A stretch of 64,000 nucleotides of DNA from the NCBI GenBank assembly GCA_009363875.1, contig CM018695.1, positions 19,502,755-19,566,754 of the forward strand. The letters are read 5' to 3'. Position numbers and translations under genes: made by a program. A model generated the notes under the pieces. It saw nothing but the letters and a program-made list of their open reading frames with translations, was not told the origin of the DNA and searched no databases. The DNA comes from Mikania micrantha (lineage: Eukaryota; Streptophyta; Magnoliopsida; Asterales; Asteraceae). Positions 45,362-55,703 of the stretch are shown here, piece after piece. How positions within the stretch are numbered: position 1 is the stretch's first letter; each line of letters begins with the position of its first letter.

Positions 45362-46757
45362 CGTCAAGTAGAGTTCCGAATTGACTTAATACCAGGTGCG
45401 AACCCTGTCGCCAAAGCCCCTTACAGACTTGCACCTTCAGAGTTGCAAGAATTGGCGAGCCAGCTGCAAGAACTGAGTGATAAAGGATTTATTCGCCCGA
45501 GCCATTCGCCATGGGGTGCACCGGTCCTGTTTGTCAAGAAGAAGGACGGGTCATTCCGAATGTGTATCGACTATCGCGAATTAAACAAACTCACAATCAA
45601 GAATCGATATCCACTGCCGCGCATCGATGATCTCTTCGATCAACTTCAAGGCTCGGCATGGTTTTCAAAGATCGATCTGAGGTCTGGGTATCATCAGCTT
45701 CGCGTACATGATGATGATATTCCCAAGACAGCTTTCACAACCAGATATGGCCATTATGAATTTCTGGTAATGCCTTTCGGCCTTACCAATGCACCAGCAG
45801 TTTTCATGGACCTCATGAACTATGTTTGCCGGCCATACTTGGATAAATTTGTGATTGTATTCATTGATGATATCCTAATATATTCCAAAAACAAAGCAGA
45901 AAACGAGCAACACCTTAAGTTGATTTTGGAGGTCTTGAGAAAAGAACAACTGTATGCCAAATTCTCTAAATGTGAATTCTGGCTTAAAGAAGTTCAATTC
46001 TTGGGGCACATAGTCAATGAAAATGGTGTTCACATGGATCCTGCGAAGATTGATGCGGTGAAGAATTGAAGTACACCGAAGACACCGACGGAAATTCGAT
46101 CCTTTCTCGGACTTGCCGGTTACTATCGGCGGTTCATTTCGAATTTCTCCAGGATTGTTGTTCCACTCACTTCTTTGACTCAAAAGAATAAACCATATGA
46201 GTGGGGACCGAAGCAAGAAGAGGCATTTCAGACTTTAAAGCAGAAACTTTGTGATGCTCCTGTCTTGACACTGCCTGACGGAAATGATGATTTTGTGGTT
46301 TACTGTGATGCATCCAACCTAGGCCTCGGTTGCGTTCTCATGCAACGGGGAAAGGTTGTGGCATATGCATCAAGGCAGCTGAAGATTCACGAGAAGAACT
46401 ACACTACACACGACTTGGAACTTGGTGCAGTAGTGTTTGCTTTGAAGATATGGAGGCATTATCTTTATGGCACTAAGTGTATAGTCTTTACTGATCGTAA
46501 AAGTTTACAGCATATTCTCAATCAGAAGGAACTTAACATGAGACAACGGAGATGGGTTGAATTGCTGAACGATTATGACTGTGAAATTCGCTACCATCCT
46601 GGTAAAGAGAATGTATTAGCAGATGCGCTTAGTCGCAAAAGTCAAGTTCAGATTCATAGTGTTCGCGTGCACACAAATCTCCTTAATGATGTTCTCACAG
46701 CCCAACAACACTCATTGGCTCAAGAAAACTTGAAGAATGAGATGTCCTGCGGGGCTT
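45362..46757 (+). pseudogene. pol: Ty3 chromovirus reverse transcriptase and RNase H (element E)
   Basis: The same frame as the protease. RT motifs in order: PYRLAPSEL, SPWGAPVLFVKKKDGSFRMC, IDYRELN, WFSKIDLRSGYHQ, FGLTNAPAVFMDLMN, the catalytic FIDDILIYS (45861-45887), LGHIVNENGV. A TGA at 46067-46069 sits where TGG (Trp) is expected. Then FLGLAGYYRRFI and RNase H with VVYCDASNLGLGCVL (46297-46341), ASRQLKIHEKNYTTHDLEL and NVLADALSRK (46609-46638). Apart from nonsense codons, domain order and lengths are normal. Confidence 0.95.
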
Positions 46758-47531
46758 AGATTTTATTGGAAACCAAGGATGATGGTTTGATGTATTATTT
46801 GAATCGGTTGTGGATACCGAACAGGGATGATCTTAGGATGGTGATTATGGATGAAGCTCATAAGTCTTATTACTCAATCCATCCGGGTGCTGATAAGATG
46901 TATCAAGACCTTAGGGCCTTGTACTGGTGGCCTGGAATGAAGAAGGATATTGCTGAGTATGTGTCTAAGTGCCTTAACTGTGATAAAGTCAAGGCAGAAC
47001 ACCAGCGCCCTTCAGGATTGCTATTACAACCAGAAATACCAATGTGGAAGTGGGAGAATATCTCTATGGATTTCATTACTAAGCTCCCACGAACCATGAA
47101 CGGTAAGGATAGTATTAGGGTAATAGTTGATAGATTGACCAAGTTGGCTCTTTTCTTACCGATATGCGAGACGTACCCTGTGCGGAAATTAGCTCGTATC
47201 TACGTTGATGAGGTCATTAGCCGACATGGAATTCCCCTAAGCATAATATCGGACCGTGATGCTCGTTTCACGGCACGATTTTGGGAATCACTTCATGAAG
47301 CTTTTGGAACAAGATTGGATCTTAGCACCGCGCCACCGCCTATCATCCTCAAACAGATGGACAGACGGAACGAACGATTCAAACATTGGAAGACATGTTG
47401 AGAGCTTGTGTCATCGATTTCGGTGGCAATTGGGATAGCCACTTACCATTGGTCGAGTTCTCGTATAACAACAGTTATCACACGAGCATTGGTACGGCGC
47501 CGTTTGAAGCTCTTTATGGCAGAAAATGTCG
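46758..47531 (+). pseudogene. pol: Ty3 chromovirus integrase (element E), truncated
   Basis: Starts after a stop at 46757. HHCC zinc finger (HKSYYSIHPGADKMY ... CLNCDKVK, 46857-46992). Core with MDFITKLP (first Asp, about 47069) and SIISDRDARFTARFW (second Asp, about 47250). A small insertion in a GCGCCACCGCC-like run (about 47328-47342) shifts the frame. The rest, including the Glu region and ALYGRKCR, continues to 47531 and stops at the pararetrovirus relic. The C-terminal and chromodomain parts are missing. Confidence 0.92.
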
Positions 47532-48650
47532 GTTGAAAATATGAGGTTGCAACTCTTTTTTAACATCACCAATTTCCAATCCTAAAAAAGGATATTTTTC
47601 TTTCATATAATTCCATTTTTCTTTTTGAAATTACTATACCATTTTGTTTTATTTCTTCGAACACTTATTGAAGATGTTTCTTAGGTTCTTGTAGTGTTTC
47701 ACTTGTTACTAGAATATCATCAATATATACTAAGCAAAATTCATATTTCAGAAATATATTATCCATAAATCTTTTAAAAATTGAAGGAGCATTCTTTAAT
47801 CCAAAAATAAGAACATTTCATTCAAACTGTCATTCTGAACATGTAAATGTTGTCAATGGTTTAAAATTTTCATCGAGTTTTAATTGATTATATCCTGATT
47901 TAGAATCAAATTTTGAAAAAACTTTTTTCTTTTGTAATAATTATATTGAACTCTTTATTTGGAGTATTATATCAATCATCTTCTGTATTATCAATTAATC
48001 TTTTGTAAATGTATACTATCAATGCTTTACCTCTTTTAACTTCTTTATGATTTCTAACTATAGAAGTTCCTGATCTATGAGGACTTTCAGATTTTCTAAC
48101 TAATCCTTGTTCTATCATTTCTAATATATGTTTTTTAAATTCTTCTTTATCTTAAGGACTATATTCTATATTAGTTGTTCTAATTGTAATATATGGATTC
48201 TTTAATTTAAATTTACATATATATTTTACTTTTGATATTTTAATATATTCTCTTATTAATCCTATTTTTTTTTCTAAATGTAATATTTTTGTATGATCAA
48301 TTTATACTTTTTTAATATATTTACCTTTTTCTAATTCATGTCTTATTGTTTCATTTTCTAGAGGTTGTTCTCTTTTTTGTTGTTTTAAAAATTCCAAATT
48401 TCCATGTTCACCACGCTTTCGTGAAAACTATGATGTATTATTATATCTTGATGTTGGAAACCTATATATTTGTTTACTTAATGTTATAAATTTTCTTGTA
48501 ATTGTTATAACTCCATTTAATCCTAATATAAAATTTAACCCTTGTACAAAATCTTGAGCTTTGAATATATTGAGGATTTATATTTACTTAAGGTATTTCA
48601 TATTTAATACTATAATTTCCTGCAAAATTTAGGAATTGTATACATGTTGG
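47532..48650 (-). pseudogene. Endogenous pararetrovirus (Caulimoviridae) protease-RT remnant
   Basis: On the minus strand, pieces in shifting frames resemble caulimovirid polymerase rather than Ty3. In sense order: protease-like sequence near 48560-48480, a linker, an RT opening with GLVRKSESPHRSGTS (near 48110-48060) and DNTEDD, a palm segment with FGLKNAPS-like wording (near 47800), the catalytic VYIDDILV (near 47725), and GIVISKRKMELY and LGLEIGD up to about 47540. Frames change at least twice and stops are present, for example before DKEEFKKH near 48150. Movement protein, coat protein and RNase H are not seen. Plant genomes commonly hold such inert caulimovirid copies, and no infectious unit is present here. 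Confidence 0.85.
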
Positions 48651-49735
48651 TTCTAGATAACGTGTAATGGGGGGTGTGTGTGTGGATGTCATTACATAGG
48701 TTAAAAAGATATGTATTACACATGTTAAATAACTAAATTTAAAAATATTTCTTTTAAATTAAATATCACATATTTTTCAAACATACTTTGTGAAATTTAA
48801 GAATATGACTTATGTTGTAATCATGTTATTTATCAGATTAAATAATTTTTTTATCATATAATAGAAGAGATGAAAAAATGTAAAATATATAAAAGTTATC
48901 TAATAATAATAGGAGAGAGACTGAAAAACCAATTTTTTGATGATCTATAAAACTAACACGTGTTTTATATAAAAATTTATACACTATTGATTATTGATAT
49001 GGACGTATATGAACTTTTCAAAATGAGACCACTAAAAACACAAGGGCCCTAGGCCCTAGTTTGATTAAACAATCTTTAGCCAAAGTCCATAGGAGCCATA
49101 TTTTTTTCTTACCACCCGTATGTCGAGAGCATAATTTTGGTTTAGTAAAATATTTTCTATATTTTTTTCTTAAAATTTTTTATAATAAATTTATATATTT
49201 AGTTTTTTTAATTTTTTTCATTATAATACGTGAACACTCTAGGTTAAACAATTTGCATACATTGATTTGACAATGTATAAACCTTGCGAGGGCATTGGCA
49301 CTCTTTTTAACTATATATAATACGTGATTATTTGTAGATCTAAAACCAAAAGAATATGTCATGTACATATATTAATAGAAATCACAAGTGACAGAATATA
49401 CTTATTACCGATAAACATGTATGTAAAAGTCTTGTGAATAAAGTGGATCAACAATTGAGAAGAAGCAATCGTGAGAGGTGGGTCCCAGGAAAGTCATGTC
49501 ACATTTTATTTAATTAATTAATTATGTAATGAGTTGCATATATATAAGAAAAAGTCATATAAGATAATATGCAAGAAAAATGATGTCTAAGTTTGTTATC
49601 CTTCACTCCCATCTCCATTCTCTATATTTAGTTTTTTTATAATTTGAATCATTAAGCAATACAATTCTTCATTTCATCTCCCTTTCAGATCTAGTTTGAT
49701 TTCATTGTAATTTGGGTTTTTTCCATTGGTGCTTT
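48651..49735 (+). other. AT-rich non-coding stretch; probable 5' LTR/leader of the Reina-like element at its end
   Basis: I see no gene. It contains a (GT)-rich run near 48670 and a GGGCCCTAGGCCCTAG phrase near 49043. A promoter-like segment lies at 49540-49700 (CATATATATAAG, then CTTCACTCCCATCTCC and CATTTCATCTCCC). The phrase ATTGGTGCTTTCATTGG at 49724-49741 lies where a primer site would be expected before gag, but I cannot define LTR ends. Confidence 0.35.
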
Positions 49736-49739
49736 CATT

Positions 49740-50679
49740 GGCCATTGGCTTCAATGATTAATGATACTCGATTTAGGGTTTTTATTTATTCCATTAAAGC
49801 TCTTCAGGATTTTCAAAAGCAATCACAGGCTTCTTAATCAGCATTGCAATCGGAAGTGACATTGATCACTACCTCATTGGAGGATAGTAAGAAGATAATG
49901 AACAAGGTACTGGTTCGTTTGCATACTATTACTCCTAAATTTAAATATCCTCACCATACCGAAGATAATTGTTCTTGAGGTCTGGATGGTCCCTCTATTT
50001 TGGGGGTCATAAGCCTGCTCCTATCCATCTTCCTCGATTTACCGGTTCTCACCCTGAACGATGGGTGGCTCAAGCCAAGCGGTATTTTGATTTCTATACC
50101 ATTGCTGATTGGGATCGGGTCACCATTGCTTCGTTTTATCTCATTGATGATGCGACTGATTGGTATAATTGTATGGATTACTATTCTCAATTGAATGGTT
50201 GTTGACCCTTTACCGATGCCATCATTATGCATTTTACGGTACATGAAATTGAGGAACCATAACAAATCCTTGCTTAAATACAACAAATGTCCACTGTGGT
50301 AGAATCTTGTCATCAATTTGAGGAAATATCTACCTGCTTATGGCTCTTCCAACATCCTTTTTGTTTAGTTGTTTCGTTTCTGGTTTGCAATTTGACATTA
50401 AACAATCGATGGTGATTCACCTCCCCAAAATTGTGGATGAGGTTATGAAATATACCTAGCTCCATGAGACACATATCTAAATAGAATGCGGTTTGGGACG
50501 AGTATCGTTTAATCAAACTTCTAAGCCCATTTTACCGTCCTCTAAAACCGTACCCACTTTTCCTTCCTATGTTACACAAACACCGTCAACTACTCCAAAA
50601 ATTTCACCAAATCCGATCAGATTTCGACAGTTGACTTCGGCTAAATTGGCCCAAAAACGATCTCAGGGTTCGTGTTATA
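49740..50679 (+). pseudogene. gag: Ty3 (Reina-like) Gag, broken
   Basis: Several frames: an N-terminal coiled segment (ALQDFQKQSQ, TTSLEDSKKIMNKVL), then in another frame PAPIHLPRFTGSHPERWVAQ ... YFDFYTIADWDRVTIASFYL and DWYNCMD (50010-50190), the Gag core of short-LTR chromoviruses. Stops at 49838, about 49977, 50204 and later. It is cut by solo LTR H in a region where the zinc knuckle would begin. Confidence 0.75.
50675..50679. repeat. Target-site duplication of solo LTR H (left)
   Basis: TTATA, repeated at 54605-54609. Confidence 0.88.
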
Positions 50680-51169
50680 TGTCACACCCCGAGCCGGCGG
50701 GGTTGGATAGAAGTCCCCGTCAGGCGGAAGGTTCCCGGGGCGCGATATCGTGAGTGATAATCGTGTTGATCAGATTGTTTACATAGCACCAATGTTAAGA
50801 ATATCTAAAGCACCAATATCATTTAAATTAGGATTACAAAGTTAAATTACAATATCAATGTTTGATAATTTAACTAAGTAAACCCAACAAAAGAATCAAA
50901 TGTTTCTATCTTGTATCTGTACAAGATGTCAAAAGAGATTCGTATCAACTACAAAAGATGTGCTTTCAAAAGTCTGCTAGGTCCTCTAGTTGGGCTGCCT
51001 AGCATGCAATTCCTGAGACCTTAGTCTATTCCTGTACGTCACCTGAGAATGCATGTAAGGAAAACAAGTCAACACAATGGTTGGTGAGTTCATATAGTAT
51101 AAGTTTAAAATAGCTTTTGCAAATCTTTACAGTAAAACCTTAACCTCATTAACATCACCTGTATCATGT

Positions 51170-51251
51170 AACTCGGTATGCTTATATATAGGGCATACCC
51201 CTGAGTCGAGCCTACGACCCGCCCAGACGCCGTCCCACCACATACTAAGCC
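51170..51251 (-). other. Structured module copy 9 (LTR H)
   Basis: Minus sense: outer stem GGCTTAGTATGT with GCATACCGAGTT (11 of 12 pair), core GGTGGGACGG, inner stem GGGTCG/CGACTC, then GTATGCCCTATATATA. Relative to copy 7 at the equivalent place in LTR B, a U-A pair of the outer stem is C-G. Confidence 0.7.
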
Positions 51252-51399
51252 ACATAGGACATTGGTGTTAATGATAATTAAGCATTTTACCTACCATCCA
51301 ATCTCTTTTCCCCATTATAGTTTAGGCATTTTGTATGTTAGTTTACCCATAGCATCCGTGAGTTTAGCTTGTGAGTCACCAGAATAGACAACTGAATGT

Positions 51400-51900
51400 C
51401 CGAAGGAATCCAGTATCAATCCATACCAGCACTAGGTTTCATTAGCAACTTAGGGGGAGATAGAGGATTCCCATGATGACACAAAGTCAACTAAGGATCA
51501 CCAATATCGTCCTAGTTACTGATCACCTGAGTAAGTAGTTACGGGAAACACTGCATGGCAAGCACTGAGAGGCCATCAGTCAGTTTCCTCGTATCAGACC
51601 ATGAAGGACACCCTATGGCAAGCACTGAGAGACCATAGTAGGTGCCTTCTAGTCCCGACTGTGAAGAACACATGAAGGCAAGCACTGAGAGACCAACTAT
51701 TGTTCTTCAAGTCCCGACTAGGAAGAACACGTGAAGGCAAGCATTGAGAGACCAACTATTGTTCTTCCATAGCCAATACTTTTAGCATACAAGTTTATAG
51801 CATTCAAATAGTTCAGCATTTACGTAACTTGTGCACAAGTACTAGCTTCACAACCGGTAAGGCAAGCACTGAGAGGCCAAACCGTTGTTTTAGCATGGCA
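51400..51900 (-). repeat. Tandem repeat with GGCAAGCACTGAGAG unit (LTR H)
   Basis: At least five imperfect copies (51555, 51615, 51677, 51736, 51862) spaced about 60 bp, sharing GGCAAGCACTGAGAGRCC and often GTTCTTC-AGTCCCGACT. Confidence 0.85.
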
Positions 51901-51999
51901 AGCATATAGAGAATATAAAGTTTAAAGCATTCAGAGCATTTTAAGCATTTAGTATGTATGTATATATATCAGTAGTGTTAGCATAGAGTTATTAGCATT

Positions 52000-52275
52000 T
52001 AGCGTTAGCATTAGCATCTAGCATAAACCCGTAGCATTAGAATTTAGCATCACCCGTAACATTAGCATTTAGCATATCCCGTAGTATTAGCATTTAGCAT
52101 ATCCCATAGCATTAACGTTTAGCATATCCCGGAGCATTAGCATTTAGCATATCCCGTAGCATTAGCATTTAGCATAACCCGTAGCATTAGTTTGTAGCAT
52201 AAACCCATAGCATTAGTTTGTAGCATAAACCCATAGCATTTGTTTGTAGCATAACCCGTTAGCTTTAGCATTTAG
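52000..52275 (-). repeat. Tandem repeat with TAGCATTAGCATTTAGCAT unit (LTR H)
   Basis: About ten copies of a 24-27 bp unit CCCGTAGCATTAGCATTTAGCATA with drift towards TTTGTAGCATAAACC at the right end. Confidence 0.92.
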
Positions 52276-53149
52276 CATTAATAGTTTGAATAAGTATAAA
52301 AGCATATTTGCAACAGTTAAACATTTTTTTAAAAGGTTTAACATGCTTCTCAGTCCCGAAGTAAAACTCAAAATAGTTTGAAAAGGGACGATGAACTCAC
52401 CTGTGTTGCTAAGTATGTATTACAACAGAAAATGCGCGCTCGTTTTTTGTAGCTTAAGTTTCTTCAGCACCTGAGTTGTTTTAAGAAGTTTGATTACGAT
52501 AAGTCGTTATAATATACGCAATTGAGGTTTCGGTCTCGGCGTGCAACTATGTGGCCTATATTACTAGGGTGTTTCTAAGACTTCCTATAATTAGTCTAAG
52601 GTATTACTCATTGTTAAGAAACCATGAACCCATGAGACTTGGATTAAATAGTTGCAAAGTAATTTATTTAAGTCAAATCTTAAGTTATAAGTTATTAGTT
52701 TATCAAAGAGAGTTTATTATTAATTTCATTTATTGAAAACATAAAGGGTTTTTAAGAAAATCATAGATTTGTTTATTAGGCTTGAGTTAATCCAACTTGA
52801 TTAACTCTAAGTCTACTATTTAGTTTCAACTTTCCTTGTTTCTCAAATCGCTTGTGGATACAACCTACTTAGAAGTCCCATAGAACTATCTAATTTGGTT
52901 GTAAATAATCGATATTAATTAACTAAATGTTGGGTGTTATCCTTTCACTTAGTTAATCTTTTCGACTCTTGGTGTACCCTTGCTTTATGTTTGAAATCAT
53001 CATAACCCTTAGGGTCATTACGTTGGCTTGTGTTTAGCAAAATATTGTTGCAATTGTCCTTAGCTTGAAAAACTTTCAAACTCATCACCTTTTTGTTTCA
53101 ACATGATAGACTAGGATTTACTTATTGTTAACCGAACCCTAATTATTTC

Positions 53150-53212
53150 CATGTGCACACACACCATGCATGCGCACACTCCATGCACACACACACACCA
53201 TGCATGCTTCTT
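53150..53212. repeat. (AC)n/CCATGCATGC microsatellite
   Basis: ACACACACCATGCATGCGCAC-type composite repeat. Confidence 0.9.
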
Positions 53213-53278
53213 TATGCATTCATCCCCTAGTCCCGGTTATGTGACCTTGAACCCACCTATCCACCCATGTTCAACTGA

Positions 53279-53545
53279 CCGAATGAGGGCTGATGGTCTT
53301 GGGCCGAATGTTGCTATCGCGAATGGGTGGGTGGTTCGGCCGAAGGGGACTCAACCGAATGGTCATGGCGAATAGGTTGGTGACTGAATGTAGTGATGTC
53401 GAATGGGTCAGCATGACCAAATGGAGTTTAGGCCGAATGGGTGAAAGGTGCTCGAATGGGGTGGTGGCCGAATGGGGTGCTGGGCCATTCGGCCGAATGT
53501 GGCTCACTCTCATTCGTTGAGCTGGTGGTTGACTCATTCGGCCAA
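53279..53545 (-). repeat. CGAATGGG-rich block in LTR H
   Basis: CCGAATG/CGAATGGG recurs about every 12-25 bp. It occupies the place of the GGTTCG block of LTR B, but the repeated word is different. Confidence 0.8.
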
Positions 53546-53938
53546 GCCAAAACCTTTTCTGAACAGCCATGGTGTTCGAGCAGATCAGCCGTGGTTTTGC
53601 CTAACACCTGTTCCTAACACCTCATAGAGAGTTTGTGAGTGATTTCCCTAAGGTGGAGGGTGGTTTTGACCGGTAAAATGGTGGGGTTCGAAAGAGGGTT
53701 TTCAAGCCCTAAAATCGCCACTTTGGGGCTCATATTACCTTCGATTTTGAAGTTTCTGGGTCGGATCCTTTGTACTTTCAAGTAGAGGAGATCACAAGCT
53801 TCGATTGGGTTCAAGAATCACTCGATTTCGTGAAGGAATGATCAAGTTCTCTAGGGTTTTTAGAGAGAGAAGGAGCCGGAAAAAGGGTGTTTTAGAGAGA
53901 GAAAGGAGAGGGGAAATGAAGAAGATGAGCTCATTCAA

Positions 53939-53950
53939 GGTATTTATACC
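53939..53950 (-). promoter_or_regulatory. TATA box of LTR H
   Basis: GGTATAAATACC, a perfect palindrome, followed in sense by CTTGAATGAGCTC and a CTCTCT-rich region at 53920-53860. Confidence 0.65.
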
Positions 53951-54609
53951 TCGAGTGAGTTCGGGTTCGTTTTCGTTGTTCGGTTCGCGTTTTCGTTGCG
54001 TTTTCGGAATGTGACGCGTAGGTTTACGCTTTCTAAATAAAATGGTCTTCTTTATTTATGTTTTGATGAGTTTCAAAATTGTAAAACAAGATTTATTATT
54101 TCTCGTAATTTTATTATCGATCGTGACGTTCTTCGTTTTCGTTTCGTCAGAACGCGTCACCATCGCGCGTATTCGTTCGAATCGTCATTCGAACGAACAC
54201 GACGATGGTTCGGCTTTCTGATTCTTGTTCTCTACTGTTCAGTCATTATTTCAGAACGTTAAACTATCAGAATCATTCGTACAGATCGTCACCTATACGA
54301 ATAACTCGTCTGTTTAGCATTCTGTAACAACAATTGTTATGTGTTTGTTTTGTTTAACCTCGCATACGTTTATACACTATAGCATCAATTCAAGTACTTA
54401 TGTTTCAACACTGTGTTGTCTGACATGTTTCTAACTGTTAAACTGTTAAGTTTAATCAGATTACAGAAACAATAGCATAATAGTTTAATATCAAGCATCA
54501 TGATATTAGTGGCATAACAATAGTTTACGTAGTTTGTACCTGAGTTACTGTGCGTTTACTGTTCAGTTCACTGTTCCGGCGACGTTTCCGGCACAGATGT
54601 TACATTATA

Positions 54610-55703
54610 AGTGTGATAAAAAGTATACATATGATCTAAATGTAGAGCCACACCCAAACTTTTATTTTTTGATGAGGAAATGGTGTCAGATTCAGTATTA
54701 GATTCTTCTAATTCCATTAATAGTGATTCAGAATTAGCTACCAACATACAAATAAAGAATATGAAAACACATTCTTCTATATCATATAATGCCTTGTAAG
54801 GCAGTAAATCAGCCACTACCCTTCAGTTTACATGTTCAATCAAAGGAAACCCTTTCAAGTGCTATTGGAGGGGCAAAACCCATTGTTTTGTGCAAATTCG
54901 GGTAGCTACTTTTCTAAACCTTATGATTTTGTCGATACCCTTTTTCTCGGTACTAGTGTTGGTAGGTAGTGGTGAAGGTCTTACTGGTTCTGGTTTGGCA
55001 AAACATGTTGAATTAATTATTCAGAATTCATCATTTTTTGTTGATTTCTTTACATTACCATTACAAGGTTGGGACATAGTGCTTGGAGTATCCTGGTTAT
55101 CTACATTAGACCTGTTATAACCAATCATGCCACACTTTCCTTTAAATTTCAATATGGAGATTCTCGTATTTCTGTGGCAAGGTGATACTACTCCGGTAAT
55201 TCAATCAATTCAATTTAATGGGTTGTGTCAGCTTGCACAAACTAATGCTATTGCTGAATTTTATCAACTTAAGTTTCTATCTCCTATTAGTAACACACAA
55301 GAGGATTGTTTATTGATATCCGACCCTTGTTAACTAAATTTTCAAGAACTTCCAGCCCCCTACGAAATTTACCCCCCGTTCGCTCCCAAGATCATGTCAT
55401 TGAGTTGGTTCCCAATTCCTCATCAGTGTGGTTCGACCCTATCGCTATCCTCAATTTCAAAAATAAGAGATAGATCGTTCAGTCAAAGAAATGCTTGATC
55501 AGGGTATTATTCGACCAACTAACAACCTTTTTCCTCACCAGTGATTCTTGTATGAAAGAATGATGGAACTTGGTGATTTTGTATTGATTATCGCTATTTT
55601 TTGTTGATTACTGAGCTCTAAATTCTATCACGGTATGCGACCACTTTCCCATTCCTACAATTGATGAACTTTTTGATTATATTGTTCATTAGCTCACGGT
55701 GTT
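54610..55703 (+). pseudogene. pol: Ty3 (Reina-like) zinc knuckle, protease and RT start, broken
   Basis: After LTR H: a short CYKCDKKY knuckle-like segment, then a D/S-rich spacer (54640-54780). Protease-like sequence follows from 54820 (VLCKFG region, KHVELIIQNSSFFVDFFTLP and WDIVLGVSWLSTLD, 54993-55110). The RT opening is in several frames (about 55420-55690): VWFDP, DQGIIRPTN, NDGTW-FCIDYRY, PTIDELFD. Many stops. It breaks at LTR K, just before the palm domain. Confidence 0.78.

Larger units (their letters stand above)
51043..52400 (-). other. Predicted LTR leader intron, LTR H
   Basis: Donor AACACAG|GTGAGTTC at 52400; acceptor GCATTCTCAG|GTGAC at 51043. Donor-side stem GTCCC/GGGAC (52353-52357 with 52385-52389), where sister LTR B has GCCCC/GGGGC. 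Acceptor-side hairpin CAAC/GTTG (51070-51083) followed by TTGAC. Confidence 0.65.
50680..54604 (-). mobile_element. Solo LTR H, Ty3/gypsy, 3.9 kb (family of LTR B)
   Basis: Starts TGTCACACCCCGAGCC and ends GGCACAGATGTTACA, flanked by TTATA. Sense is minus. TATA box GGTATAAATACC (53939-53950), first-donor-like CGAAG|GTAATA (53738), a CGAATGGG-rich block (53279-53545), main donor (52400), two tandem arrays, the module (51170-51251) and the acceptor (51043). It interrupts the Gag region of the Reina-like element. Confidence 0.94.

Noticed and set aside
47532..48650. Continuation of the Ty3 element E polymerase
   Set aside because: It is on the opposite strand, has pararetrovirus-style RT wording, and differs sharply in base composition from element E.
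51400..52275. CRISPR-like array
   Set aside because: Units are contiguous and degenerate without unique spacers of constant length, and the sequence is a plant LTR.
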